Shown: piece after piece, positions 19,455 to 28,391 of the stretch
Layout: each line of letters starts with the position of its first letter
Position numbering within the stretch: position 1 is the stretch's first letter
Origin: Megasphaera geminata F0357
GTDB lineage: Bacteria; Bacillota; Negativicutes; Veillonellales; Megasphaeraceae
Length of the DNA stretch: 43,013 bases
NCBI RefSeq assembly: GCF_000239275.1
Contig: NZ_JH417616.1
Span: 473 to 43,485 of the forward strand
Direction of reading: 5' to 3'
The notes under the pieces: model-generated
Databases searched by the model: none
Told to the model about the DNA's origin: nothing
The model's input: the letters and a program-made list of their open reading frames with translations, nothing else
Program-made: the position numbers and the translations under genes

Positions 19455-19455
19455 T

Positions 19456-20211
19456 CTATCCTCCGTTTATGTATACCGTCATCAGTTTCACCGCAAAAAC
19501 CGCTCCGACGAGGAGCAGCATTTCCGTAAATTCAATGACGGCTCCGTATGTATCGCCCGTGACACCGCCGAGGCGGGCCGTAATATATGAATCCGCCAGT
19601 ACGGTGATCACAACGGCGCCGACGAGCACCGGCACGTAAAGGATGCCGACGAGCACCGACGGCACGAGGGCCGCAACGCATCCCTTCATCAATACGCGGG
19701 ACGGGCCGTGCGCCGCATACGCCCTGCCCAATCCCTCACTGCGCGCGTAGGGGAATTTGAAAATACTGACCAGGGCGGCGAAGCGAGCCGCCGCGGGAAC
19801 GGCGATGAGCAGCGGCCAGGGCTGCAAAAGTTCCGCCAGCGACACGATCTTTAAGGCCGCCAAAAAGAAAAAGGCAATCACACCGTTTGCACCGACGCGG
19901 CTGTCCTTCATGATTTCCAGCATCCGCTCGCGGCCGCGCCCGGAAAACAGGCCGTCCGCCGTATCCATATACCCATCCGCATGCAGGCCGCCGGTAATAA
20001 AGAACCAGACGGCAACCGTCAGCACCGCAGTGAAAAGGGGTGAAAAAAAGAGACCGAAGGCGCCGTTTATACACGCTAAAATGACGCCGATAAGCAATCC
20101 GACAAGGGGGAAATACACCACGGCCCGGCCGAAATCTTCATCTGTCCAAACGCGCTGTTCGGTTAAATGAATCCGCGTCAGGAACTGCAATGCTGTAAGA
20201 AAGGACTTCAT
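19456..20211 (-). CDS. cobS: Adenosylcobinamide-GDP ribazoletransferase (cobalamin synthase)
   Basis: Integral membrane enzyme that joins adenosylcobinamide-GDP with alpha-ribazole (phosphate). The 251-residue protein is strongly hydrophobic with several predicted membrane segments and shows the signature GGLHADGYMDTADGLFSGR followed by RMLEIMKDSRVGANG. It begins three bases after the cobU stop. With cobU and the cobC-like phosphatase it forms the nucleotide-loop end of cobalamin assembly; corrin-ring genes are not in the window, so this may serve salvage. Confidence 0.95.
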   Translation of the reverse strand: MKSFLTALQFLTRIHLTEQRVWTDEDFGRAVVYFPLVGLLIGVILACINGAFGLFFSPLFTAVLTVAVWFFITGGLHADGYMDTADGLFSGRGRERMLEIMKDSRVGANGVIAFFFLAALKIVSLAELLQPWPLLIAVPAAARFAALVSIFKFPYARSEGLGRAYAAHGPSRVLMKGCVAALVPSVLVGILYVPVLVGAVVITVLADSYITARLGGVTGDTYGAVIEFTEMLLLVGAVFAVKLMTVYINGG

Positions 20212-20214
20212 GAC

Positions 20215-20778
20215 CTACTCTCCTTTCATCACGGCGCGGCTCTTTATTTCCACGGCAAGGCCGGAAACGGAAAGATACACTTCATCGGCCTCGGCCGCCG
20301 CAAGCCGGTTGACCCGTCCGGCCACATCACGGAAAAGGCGGCTTACGGCGTCCGGCGGCACGATACCGCTGCCCACTTCGTTCGTCACTAGAATGACGCT
20401 CTTGCCGGACTGTCTCAGCAGGCGCAGGATTTCGCGCATCTCTTCTCCGGCCCTGTCTTCAATGACCCGGGGCAGGCATTCTCTGTAATCATACAGCAGT
20501 GTAGCCACATAGACGGTAAGACAATCAATAAGTATCACATCCGCCTTTATAAACAGCTGCGGCAGCGCGTCGGGCAGATGCCGCGGCACTTCGGCGGTTA
20601 TCCAGTCCGCCGGGCGCCGTTTCTTATGATCGCTGACGCGGCGGGCCATTTCTTCATCCGTTACTTCGGCCGTCGCTATATAGGTTTTTTGTCCGTCCAG
20701 AGACGCCGCCAGCGATTCGGCAAAATCACTTTTACCGCTGCGCGCGCCGCCTGTAACGAGAATTATCCGTCCTGCCAT
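20215..20778 (-). CDS. cobU: Adenosylcobinamide kinase / guanylyltransferase
   Basis: Bifunctional enzyme that phosphorylates adenosylcobinamide and attaches GMP. The 187-residue protein has the P-loop TGGARSGKSDFAE, the ATAEVTDEEMARRVSDHKKRRP segment with the guanylylated His, LIDCLTVYV, and VTNEVGSGIVPP near the end. The length is typical. GGAGAGG precedes the ATG. First gene of the cob group; the upstream gap is too short for a cobalamin riboswitch. Confidence 0.95.
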   Translation of the reverse strand: MAGRIILVTGGARSGKSDFAESLAASLDGQKTYIATAEVTDEEMARRVSDHKKRRPADWITAEVPRHLPDALPQLFIKADVILIDCLTVYVATLLYDYRECLPRVIEDRAGEEMREILRLLRQSGKSVILVTNEVGSGIVPPDAVSRLFRDVAGRVNRLAAAEADEVYLSVSGLAVEIKSRAVMKGE

Positions 20779-20806
20779 GGGGCCCTCTCCTTTGTGTAAC
20801 GCATTT

Positions 20807-20815
20807 ATTATATCA
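20807..20815 (-). promoter_or_regulatory. Extended -10 promoter for cobU
   Basis: The minus strand carries TGATATAAT (TG, one base, perfect TATAAT) about 30 bases before the cobU start. No good -35 is seen 17 bases upstream, which an extended -10 element can tolerate. Confidence 0.55.
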
Positions 20816-20842
20816 CAGACGGGAAGAGGGGACGACCGGGCA

Positions 20843-20880
20843 TAAAAAACCTGTCATGACAATGCGGCCATGACAGGTCC
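20843..20880 (-). terminator. Terminator after the moaB / small protein pair
   Basis: A 10-bp perfect stem ACCTGTCATG / CATGACAGGT with a 10-base loop and a run of six T on the minus strand. It closes the transcript of the small gene just upstream, separating it from the cob group. Confidence 0.88.
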
Positions 20881-20882
20881 TT

Positions 20883-21104
20883 TTATTTTCGCCTGAACGG
20901 TATGATATTGTCGCCCCGCTCGGCCCGTTCAAGCCGTTCTAACACGGCCTGCGTTTCTTCGACGGCGCTCTTTAAAAGCCGGTAGTATATGGCTGCCTCA
21001 TCAGGCCGTCCGCCTTCCTTATAGACGATAAAGTTATCCGCCATGCCGTACACTTTCGTAAGCGCCGACATGAGCTTTTCACTGTCCTGCCGCTTCGTTG
21101 CCAT
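20883..21104 (-). CDS. Small hypothetical protein coupled to MoaB
   Basis: A 73-residue protein of unknown function. It is charged and looks mostly helical (KLMSALTKVYGMADNF, YYRLLKSAVEETQAVLERLERAE) with a basic tail NIIPFRRK. No signal peptide or membrane segment is seen. Its ATG overlaps the MoaB stop (TGATG), so translation is probably coupled, and a terminator follows at once. The coupling suggests a role near MoaB, but nothing in the sequence proves it. Confidence 0.7.
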   Translation of the reverse strand: MATKRQDSEKLMSALTKVYGMADNFIVYKEGGRPDEAAIYYRLLKSAVEETQAVLERLERAERGDNIIPFRRK

Positions 21105-21599
21105 CAGGATTTACTCATTTCCGCTTTAATATGATGGACTTCGGGGATGATCAACTGCTCCATACCGACCTTGATAACGCCGGTCTGTCCGGGCAAGCAA
21201 AACACGGGACATTGACGGATAATGCCGGCAGCGCCGCGATAAGCGAGAGCTTCAATACCGCAGGCGCGGCGATAAGCGAAAAAGGTGAGCATACCGTTAA
21301 ATTCGGGGATTACCTTATCAAAGGAGAGGCTCCAGCGTTTCCAGCGTCACATCACGCCGTGCCAGGCCCGTACCGCCGCTCGTGACGACCATATCGACAC
21401 TGCAGACCCATTCATGAATATGATTTAAAATAGCCTCACCGTCATCCTTGACAATGGCATAGTCCACCACCTGATGCCCCGCCTTCGTCAGGATCGATTG
21501 AATCATCAGTCCGTTCGTATCGTCCGAATAGGTGCGGCTGTTGCTGACCGTCAGTATGGCGGCACGCAAAGGACGGGCTTCTTTTTCTTTGCGACTCAA
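21104..21599 (-). CDS. MoaB/MogA-like molybdenum cofactor biosynthesis protein (frameshifted)
   Basis: Small molybdopterin-binding fold protein; family members adenylylate molybdopterin. The N-terminal LRAAILTVSNSRTYSDDTNG and the conserved TSGGTGLARRDVT loop are clear. One extra C at 21323-21324 ends the frame after LEPLL; removing it gives LEPLFDKVIPEFNGM, the family sequence, and the rest (VFCLPGQTGVIKVGMEQLIIPEVHHI) follows. Corrected length about 165 residues. TTG start after AGGAGG. No other molybdenum genes are in the window, so a moonlighting role cannot be excluded. Confidence 0.85.
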
Positions 21600-21659
21600 A
21601 ACTATCGCCTCCTATATAAATAAAGTTGCTCTTTTCGTTTTCTTTGTATCCTTATGTAT

Positions 21660-21687
21660 ATTATACGATAAAATTACAGGTTGTCAT
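21660..21687 (-). promoter_or_regulatory. Promoter for the moaB-like gene
   Basis: Minus strand ATGACA (21687-21682), a 16-base spacer and a perfect TATAAT (21665-21660), about 60 bases before the TTG start. Confidence 0.6.
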
Positions 21688-21719
21688 ACTAAAATTCATA
21701 GTGCAATCCACCGTAAGTT

Positions 21720-21728
21720 TGTTATAAT
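21720..21728 (+). promoter_or_regulatory. Extended -10 promoter for the DnaQ-like gene
   Basis: Plus strand TGTTATAAT (TG, one base, perfect TATAAT) about 60 bases before the ATG at 21789. The -35 is weak. It is divergent from the moaB promoter in the same 189-base gap. Confidence 0.5.
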
Positions 21729-21788
21729 AAATTAACGTCTGTATTATACGGGCATTACCCAACACTTCCGGGAAAGGGCTGTAACCTC

Positions 21789-22754
21789 ATGGACTCATTA
21801 CTGCATACGGGCGGCGCCGTTTTAACGGCAATTTTCGTCCTGGCCGTCCTGTATTCTCTTTATACGACAATCAAAAAAAAAGCGCGGCAGGAAAAACGGG
21901 ACAACTCCTTATCCGGGCGGAAACATATGCACGTCGAAAACCTGCATAAATACGACGTGCAGCCGCGAAACGGCTACATTTGCTACCCCGTCGACATAAA
22001 GGGCTATACGCACCGCTTCCCCGCACGATTTGTCGCCGTCTCTCTGTCACAGGCAACAAAGCAGCCTTATTCCGTCTATAAAATCGGCTATGCCGAATTC
22101 GAAAAGGGCGAAATCACGGACCGCAACTATTTCTACATCCAACCGCCCGAAAACGATCTTGCCTGCGTAACGGATCCGGACGTTTCGTGGCAGGTACTGG
22201 CCAAGGCCGATACTTTCGGTGAATATTGGCAGGCCGGTATGAACAGGGTCTTTGAAGACACGATTATCGTCGCTCATAACGCGCCGTACGTCATCGGCTG
22301 TATCCTTCATTCCCTGGCCGTTTACGGCATTCATCCCGAATCCCTCCGTTATGTGGATCTCCTGGAAACGGCAAAGGAGCTTTATGATTTCAATTCGAAT
22401 TCCCTCGCCGGCATCTGTACGGAAGCGGGCTTTGAAACGGAGGCGGAAAACGAACTCAGCCAGGCTGTCGCACTGGGACAATTCTTTCTTCTTTCCCGTA
22501 AAGATTACCCTACGGCCCTGCCGCGCATCTACGCTGTCGGCAAGGCGCCAGCAAGAGAAGAAATCATGGCGGCGGCCATTGCCGCAGTAGAGCGGGAAGA
22601 AGACACGGCGGCAGAGATGTTTGCACCGGCTGCCGCGGACGAAGCGCTCCTGCGCGAAATGCTCGAAAACGGCTATATAGAAAAAGGGGAAAAGCCCGCA
22701 ACCTACTATGCCACCGATAAGGGGCTGGATTTCGCGGCAGCGACGGATCTATAA
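21789..22754 (+). CDS. Membrane-anchored DnaQ-like (DEDD exonuclease fold) protein lacking catalytic residues
   Basis: A 321-residue protein with one N-terminal membrane segment (about residues 8-28, AVLTAIFVLAVLYSLYTTI) followed by basic residues, which places the rest in the cytoplasm. Residues ~80-240 follow the order of a DnaQ/RNase T exonuclease: FVAVSLSQA where FVA(I/V)DxET is expected, then YKIGYAEFEKGEI, YFYIQPPE, IVAHNAPYVIGCIL where HNAxFD is expected, YVDLLETAKELY and SLAGICTEAGFE. The acidic catalytic positions appear to be missing at each motif. The C-terminal ~80 residues are Ala/Glu rich with a small winged-helix-like end. The fold assignment is moderately sure, the function unknown; a binding or regulatory role is inferred. 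Strong terminator follows. Confidence 0.65.
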   Translation: MDSLLHTGGAVLTAIFVLAVLYSLYTTIKKKARQEKRDNSLSGRKHMHVENLHKYDVQPRNGYICYPVDIKGYTHRFPARFVAVSLSQATKQPYSVYKIGYAEFEKGEITDRNYFYIQPPENDLACVTDPDVSWQVLAKADTFGEYWQAGMNRVFEDTIIVAHNAPYVIGCILHSLAVYGIHPESLRYVDLLETAKELYDFNSNSLAGICTEAGFETEAENELSQAVALGQFFLLSRKDYPTALPRIYAVGKAPAREEIMAAAIAAVEREEDTAAEMFAPAAADEALLREMLENGYIEKGEKPATYYATDKGLDFAAATDL

Positions 22755-22762
22755 CAAAATAT

Positions 22763-22808
22763 AAAGCTGTATTTCCATGTGAAGTGAACATGGAAATACA
22801 GCTTTTTT
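22763..22808 (+). terminator. Strong terminator with 18-bp perfect stem
   Basis: AAAGCTGTATTTCCATGT at 22763-22780 pairs perfectly with 22788-22805 around a 7-base loop, and a T run follows on the plus strand. It ends the DnaQ-like gene and lies directly against the stop codon of the convergent hydrolase gene, which it may also serve. Confidence 0.92.
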
Positions 22809-23533
22809 CATATGTGCCGGTCCAACCACGCGACGGCGTCGCCCATCATGTTGGTGGTGACAAAGTGCCCCAACCCGTCGTAAACGATATGCTCCGCATC
22901 AATGTGTTCGGAGCTCAGGCGGTCGGCATACATGGCCTGGGCCGCATTGTCGACGACATCATCGGCGCCGCCGTTCAATAAAAGGACGGATTTGCGGCGC
23001 AACGCTTCGGGCCGGTTATACGGGTCGGCACGATTAATGCGTCCGATCATTTCTGCAAAAAAGGGCCGCCACGAGATTTTCCACGCCGCCCGGAAACGGC
23101 GGTCCGACTCGTTCCACCAACCGGAACCGTTCATAGACACGGCGCCGGCAATATCTTCCTCCGCCGTGACGACGCCGAGCGCCGTGATGCCGCCCATGGA
23201 GTGTCCGGCTGCAAACCGTTTAACACCGGGCCACTTCGTTTGAGCGTATGCCGCGAGCTGCGACGCTTCGGCAAGGCTTGTGAGGACGGCTTCCCAAAAA
23301 AGAGCGTACGACAACTCATCAGTATAATCGGCATGGCCCCGCTCTCCGTGCCGAAGCGCGTCGGGGACAATGACGGCATAACCGCAGGCTGCCAGGATAC
23401 GCGCCCGCAAAGACTGGGCTTCTTTTGACGACGACCAGCCGTGATAAAAGAGTATGACGGCCTTTACTGTATCGGACGGCGTGACGGCGAGGCACGGTAT
23501 ATGCCCGATTTTTATACTTGTTTCCGTTATCAT
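22808..23533 (-). CDS. Alpha/beta hydrolase (serine esterase or peptidase-like)
   Basis: A 241-residue alpha/beta hydrolase. Visible are the oxyanion-strand sequence ILFYHGWSSSKEAQ, the nucleophile elbow GHSMGG (Ser near residue 116), the acid in LNGGADDVVDN, and the His in YDGLGHFVTT. No signal peptide. It resembles small dienelactone-hydrolase/prolyl-oligopeptidase-type proteins such as B. subtilis YitV, but the substrate cannot be told. Its ATG directly follows the stop of the proline-rich gene (TAGATG), so it belongs to the nfeD-floA group. Confidence 0.82.
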   Translation of the reverse strand: MITETSIKIGHIPCLAVTPSDTVKAVILFYHGWSSSKEAQSLRARILAACGYAVIVPDALRHGERGHADYTDELSYALFWEAVLTSLAEASQLAAYAQTKWPGVKRFAAGHSMGGITALGVVTAEEDIAGAVSMNGSGWWNESDRRFRAAWKISWRPFFAEMIGRINRADPYNRPEALRRKSVLLLNGGADDVVDNAAQAMYADRLSSEHIDAEHIVYDGLGHFVTTNMMGDAVAWLDRHI

Positions 23534-23932
23534 CTATCGTCTTCTCTTTCTATACGCCAACGGCGGCTGCCACAGTTCGGACCAGATGAGGCCTGCTTGT
23601 AAACGGCGCTGCCGCAACGTAAGCCCGGCCCGGCCCTTAGCCGGTACGCCCGGCCGGGCGGCGTATCCGGCAGGAGCAACAGGCGTTGCCTGCTGCACAG
23701 GCGGCGCATCGGGGATCTCCCGTTCCATCTGGGGCTGCACTTCGATCCGGCCGAGCGGCACTTTATCATATGAATTTTCACCCGTCCCGTTCCGGCCCTG
23801 CCCGCCGGGCGTCACCGGATACTCATCACGGCGAGGTTGCGGCCGCCTGTTCCGATAATTCCGCCGTTTACGGGAGACCTCGCTGAATACGGATATGGCC
23901 AGTATGATCAGTATAGGTATAACTTTTTCCAT
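23534..23932 (-). CDS. Small proline/arginine-rich single-pass membrane protein
   Basis: A 132-residue protein not recognised as a known family. It has an N-terminal hydrophobic segment (residues ~3-17, KVIPILIILAISVFSEV), then a basic stretch (RKRRNYRNRRPQPRR), a proline and glycine-rich low-complexity middle, and a C-terminal RRLQAGLIWSELWQPP. It starts eight bases after floA and abuts the hydrolase gene. The context suggests an accessory of the FloA/NfeD membrane domain system; this is inference only. Confidence 0.65.
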   Translation of the reverse strand: MEKVIPILIILAISVFSEVSRKRRNYRNRRPQPRRDEYPVTPGGQGRNGTGENSYDKVPLGRIEVQPQMEREIPDAPPVQQATPVAPAGYAARPGVPAKGRAGLTLRQRRLQAGLIWSELWQPPLAYRKRRR

Positions 23933-23940
23933 AAAGGCAC

Positions 23941-24966
23941 CTACTTGTCATCCGCATCCGTCGGCTTCACTTCATTATCTTCAATGCCGACGGCATCCGG
24001 CATGCCGGCTGCCGCAACGGCTTTGCGCATTTTCGTATCGGCCTGGATATTGCTCATGTTGTAGTAATCCATAACCCCCAGATTGCCGTCGCGGAAAGCC
24101 TGGGCCATAGCCAGCGGGACTTCCGCCTGCGCTTCGACAACCTTCGCCTGCATCTCCTGCGTGTACGCATGCATTTCCTGTTCCTTGGCCACCGCCATGG
24201 CACGGCGTTCTTCCGCCTTGGCCTGGGCGATGCGCTTGTCCGCTTCGGCCTGATCCGTCTGAAGACGGGCGCCGATGTTACGGCCTACGTCGACATCGGC
24301 AATATCGATGGAGAGAATTTCAAAGGCCGTACCCGCGTCAAGGCCTTTGTTCAGGACCGTCTTGGAAATTTCATCAGGATTTTCCAGCACCTGCGAATGG
24401 TCGCCGGCAGAACCGACACTCGTGACAATCCCTTCACCGACGCGGGCGATAACCGTCGCCTCCCCGGCGCCGCCGACGAGGCGGTCAATATTGGCCCGCA
24501 CGGTAACGCGGGCACGCACCTTCAATTCAATGCCGTTCTGCGCGACAGCGGAAATAAAGGGCGTTTCAATTACCTTGGGATTGACGCTCATCTGCACGGC
24601 TTCAAGAACGTCGCGGCCGGCAAGATCGATGGCGGCGGCCCGTTCAAAGGTGAGGGACATCGTCGCGCGGTGCGCCGCAATGAGAGCGTCGACAACGCGG
24701 TCAACGTCGCCGCCGGCAAGATAATGCGCTTCCAGCTGGTTGGCATTGACGTCCAAACCCGCCTTATTGGCTTTGACCAGAGGCAAAATGATCTTCGACG
24801 GGACAACACGGCGAAGCCGCATGCCGATGAGATTAAAAATACCGACATTTACGCCTGCCGCCCTGGCGGAAATCCAGAGTCCGACGGGCACAAAATGCAG
24901 GAACAGAGAAACGATCACGATGGCCGCAATAATAAAGACGACCGGTACTATTACTAAACTTACCAT
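23941..24966 (-). CDS. floA: Flotillin-like protein FloA
   Basis: Scaffold of membrane microdomains. The 341-residue protein has an N-terminal hydrophobic hairpin (residues ~1-28), then the SPFH/PHB region with [41 protein letters not shown] and [43 protein letters not shown] long Ala/Glu/Gln coiled coil (about 240-300, [27 protein letters not shown]) follows. It begins 20 bases after nfeD with GGAGG before the ATG; the nfeD-floA pair is conserved in Firmicutes. Confidence 0.95.
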   Translation of the reverse strand: MVSLVIVPVVFIIAAIVIVSLFLHFVPVGLWISARAAGVNVGIFNLIGMRLRRVVPSKIILPLVKANKAGLDVNANQLEAHYLAGGDVDRVVDALIAAHRATMSLTFERAAAIDLAGRDVLEAVQMSVNPKVIETPFISAVAQNGIELKVRARVTVRANIDRLVGGAGEATVIARVGEGIVTSVGSAGDHSQVLENPDEISKTVLNKGLDAGTAFEILSIDIADVDVGRNIGARLQTDQAEADKRIAQAKAEERRAMAVAKEQEMHAYTQEMQAKVVEAQAEVPLAMAQAFRDGNLGVMDYYNMSNIQADTKMRKAVAAAGMPDAVGIEDNEVKPTDADDK

Positions 24967-24986
24967 ACTTTCAACCTCCCGGAGTT

Positions 24987-26288
24987 TTATTCTTTGATAA
25001 CGGGCTCAACGATAACCCGTGTACCTTCCACCTGAACCACACGGATGTCCGTGTCTTTGTCAATAAAATCGCCGTGCGAAACGGCGTCGACCCTTTCCCG
25101 TCCGATACGGACCGTACCGGACGGACGGAGAATCGTAATCGTCCTGCCCCGCCGGCCCACATACTCCGACTTGTCTTCCTGCGACGAATATCCCCGTTCC
25201 CGCGTCGACCTGTCCTTCAAGGTGACTCCGGCAAGAAACCGGCTCTTCGGCAGGCGTTTGCCGAGGACGGCGAAAAGGACGGCCGCAACGGCGATGCCGC
25301 CCGCAAGAATATAGACGGCCTGCACATCGGCGCCCAGCATAAAAAAGAGACTGCCGAAGACCATGACCACCCCGGCCAGCCCGAAAACGCCCACTGCCGG
25401 AGTAACCAGTTCAATACCGATGAAGACGGCCCCGAGGACAAAGAGAGCTAAAAGCTTCAGCGAATCAAGCCACGATTCGTCGCCGCCGCCAAGGAGCAGA
25501 AGGCCCATGAGGACAGCCACGCCGAGACCGGCGCCGATGCCGCCCATCTTGATTTCAACGACGAGAGCGCTGAAGATGAGCGCCACCAAGAGAACGCGAA
25601 CGACCCGGCTCTGCAGGATCCCCATAAACATATCGCGCGCTTCCAATTCATCGCTGACGATAACCGCATCGCCGAGGCTGTAAAGGCCGAGAACCGCTTC
25701 TTCCGAAGCGGCCGTACCGTCGGAAAGATTGACCGTCTTCGCCTGTACATCGGAGAGGGCCAGGATCTGTCCCTCATCGGCATAGCCGTAATAGCCCATC
25801 GTCTTATCGACCATCGCTTCGGCAAGACGCGGGTTCTTTCCCGTTGCCGTCGCCGCGGCACTGAATTCCGCTTTTAAAGCGGCTATATTTTTCTCCGTTG
25901 CCGGTATCGGCTCGGCCGCGCCGATGCTGCTGCCCGGCGCCATGACGAGATGGCGGCACGACAGCGCAATGAGCGCCCCCGCCGACCAGGCGCGGGACGT
26001 AACATAGGCAATAGTAGGTATATTCGTCTGTTGTAACATATCACGAATCTTTAAGGCGCTGTCCACTTCACCGCCGAGCGTATTGATTTCGACTATAAAG
26101 GCCGTATTGCCGGCATCTTCGGCCGCCTGCAGGCTGCGCCGCACAAGGGCGGTCCCGGCGGCGTCGATTTCACTGGAAATGCGGACAACGCGCACCGTAT
26201 CGGCCGCGTTAACCGGCAGGGCGGCACAGAAAAAGACAACGGCGTACAGGAGGACCGCCGCTATACCTGCCTTCCATATCCTGTTCAT
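24987..26288 (-). CDS. NfeD family membrane-bound ClpP-like serine protease
   Basis: A 433-residue membrane protein that partners flotillins. A signal peptide (cleavage near VNA-AD, residue 29) precedes a ClpP-class domain with the nucleophile Ser102 in [11 protein letters not shown] and the likely base Lys162 in [12 protein letters not shown], matching the Ser-Lys pair of archaeal 1510-N. Four to five membrane segments follow (about 225-360, rich in Gly and Leu), then a soluble OB-fold NfeD domain (about 375-433). This is the long form of NfeD. First gene of the nfeD-floA group. Confidence 0.93.
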   Translation of the reverse strand: MNRIWKAGIAAVLLYAVVFFCAALPVNAADTVRVVRISSEIDAAGTALVRRSLQAAEDAGNTAFIVEINTLGGEVDSALKIRDMLQQTNIPTIAYVTSRAWSAGALIALSCRHLVMAPGSSIGAAEPIPATEKNIAALKAEFSAAATATGKNPRLAEAMVDKTMGYYGYADEGQILALSDVQAKTVNLSDGTAASEEAVLGLYSLGDAVIVSDELEARDMFMGILQSRVVRVLLVALIFSALVVEIKMGGIGAGLGVAVLMGLLLLGGGDESWLDSLKLLALFVLGAVFIGIELVTPAVGVFGLAGVVMVFGSLFFMLGADVQAVYILAGGIAVAAVLFAVLGKRLPKSRFLAGVTLKDRSTRERGYSSQEDKSEYVGRRGRTITILRPSGTVRIGRERVDAVSHGDFIDKDTDIRVVQVEGTRVIVEPVIKE

Positions 26289-26327
26289 AGTTCACCTCAT
26301 TTTCGTCATCAGGCGTATATAAAAGCA

Positions 26328-26366
26328 AGGGAGCTGTATAAATACGACTCCCTTTTTTTCTATATT
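26328..26366 (-). terminator. Possible terminator after yfbR-like gene
   Basis: AAGGGAG and CTCCCTT form a 7-bp stem around a 14-base loop. A long T run follows only on the plus strand; on the minus strand, where the neighbouring genes lie, the T run is weak. The rest of the 127-base gap holds nothing clear. Confidence 0.4.
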
Positions 26367-26415
26367 ATACACTATTCCCTATAACCGGGTCGATTCCCGT
26401 TTATACACAATATTG

Positions 26416-26994
26416 TCAGAAATCCATTTCATCCAGTGATAAAAGGAAAGCCGGCGCATACTCCTCCATAAAGACATCCACTTCGGGCATGTGCAGATCA
26501 CGAAGTTTTTTCCCGATAGTCCCGTAGGCTTTATCGAACTCCGTATTGCCGGCATGTTTTTCCTGGAGGCATTTCAGGTAGGCACTGAGCGTGTCGGCCG
26601 CTTTGACGAAAGGCCAGACGGGATCATCTTCGCCGGCCAGGATGAGCGGCGCATAGGCGGACTGCAGATCCTCCGGCAGGGATGCGACTAGCCGTTCACC
26701 GGCGAGGCGTTCCGCCCGGCCGTACGTTTCTCTCATAAGGGGCGTAAAATACTTAACCGGCGTCGGCATATCACCCGTAAATATTTCCGTCACATCATGG
26801 TACATGGCAAGGACCGCCGCCCGCTGCGGATCGACCGTACCGCCGAAGCGGACGTTGCGGAGGACGCAGAGATGGTAGGCAATCATGGCCGTCTGCAAGG
26901 TGTGCTCCTGAATATTTTCTTCCTGCGTGTTGCGCATGAGCCCCCATCTGCGAATGTATTTCATGCGGCTGAGCATGGCAAAAAAATGACTCAT
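26416..26994 (-). CDS. HD-domain 5'-deoxynucleotidase, YfbR type
   Basis: Metal-dependent HD hydrolase that in E. coli YfbR removes phosphate from deoxynucleoside monophosphates. The 192-residue protein shows MKYIRRWGLMRNTQEENIQEHTLQTA with a metal-binding His, the HD pair in AMYHDVTEIFTGDMPTPVKYF, and the late Asp in VKAADTLSAYLKCLQE. The start with GGAG before MSHFFAML is chosen over one five codons upstream. It lies 11 bases after trpS. Confidence 0.88.
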   Translation of the reverse strand: MSHFFAMLSRMKYIRRWGLMRNTQEENIQEHTLQTAMIAYHLCVLRNVRFGGTVDPQRAAVLAMYHDVTEIFTGDMPTPVKYFTPLMRETYGRAERLAGERLVASLPEDLQSAYAPLILAGEDDPVWPFVKAADTLSAYLKCLQEKHAGNTEFDKAYGTIGKKLRDLHMPEVDVFMEEYAPAFLLSLDEMDF

Positions 26995-27005
26995 AATCAG
27001 ACTCC

Positions 27006-27997
<992 letters not shown>

Positions 27998-28016
27998 CTA
28001 CCTCCTGAAAAATCAT

Positions 28017-28268
28017 AAAAAAACCTTTCATCCCTGCAACAGGGACGAAAGGAAAAGTTCCGCGGTACCACCCGAATTGGCTGAAAGCCCGTCTCATACA
28101 GTAGCCTGTATTCTCCGATAACGGCGGATGCCGGCGACGCCTACTTTTTTCGGGCCGCATCTCCCGGGTCCATTCGTCATAACCGCTTCGGCCGGACTCC
28201 CACCGTCTCCGACTCGCTGAAACCGCAATATTACAAGTACTTACACCCGTTCACGGATAGTATCTGTA
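28017..28268 (-). promoter_or_regulatory. Tryptophan T-box leader of trpS
   Basis: The minus strand carries the T-box core GGGTGGTACCGCG (28073-28061), which pairs with uncharged tRNA acceptor ends. A terminator follows: CCTTTCGTCCCTG / CAGGGATGAAAGG (28052-28024) with seven T. In the upstream stem I region a TGG codon (28172-28170) lies in GAATGGACC, matching a tryptophan specifier. Uncharged tRNA-Trp should favour the antiterminator and raise trpS expression. Confidence 0.92.
28024..28052 (-). terminator. T-box regulated terminator of trpS
   Basis: A 13-bp stem with one G-U pair and a 3-base loop, followed by seven T on the minus strand (28023-28017). It competes with the T-box antiterminator. 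Confidence 0.88.
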
Positions 28269-28275
28269 TGATATG

Positions 28276-28304
28276 ATTTTAGCCGCTTTAAAACTTACTG
28301 TCAA
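28276..28304 (-). promoter_or_regulatory. Promoter of the trpS T-box transcript
   Basis: Perfect TTGACA (28304-28299), 17-base spacer, TAAAAT (28281-28276) on the minus strand; the start would fall near 28268. Confidence 0.88.
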
Positions 28305-28320
28305 GCAGAAAGCGGAAAGG

Positions 28321-28349
28321 TTGACAGGCCTGACATCGTGTCATATGAT
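28321..28349 (+). promoter_or_regulatory. Promoter of the metallophosphoesterase gene
   Basis: Perfect TTGACA (28321-28326), 17-base spacer, TATGAT (28344-28349) on the plus strand. It is back to back with the trpS promoter, with 16 bases between the two -35 boxes. Confidence 0.85.
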
Positions 28350-28391
28350 ACAAGTATTTCATAGTGTCATTTTATGGAAAGAGGAATCTAT

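Noticed and set aside
20820-20840. GGGGACGA motif similar to a type III repeat end
   Set aside because: It is a single short match before cobU without the paired CCCC arm, and it is not repeated.
20779-20842. Cobalamin riboswitch before cobU
   Set aside because: Only about 60 bases lie between the upstream terminator and the start, and no B12 box is visible.
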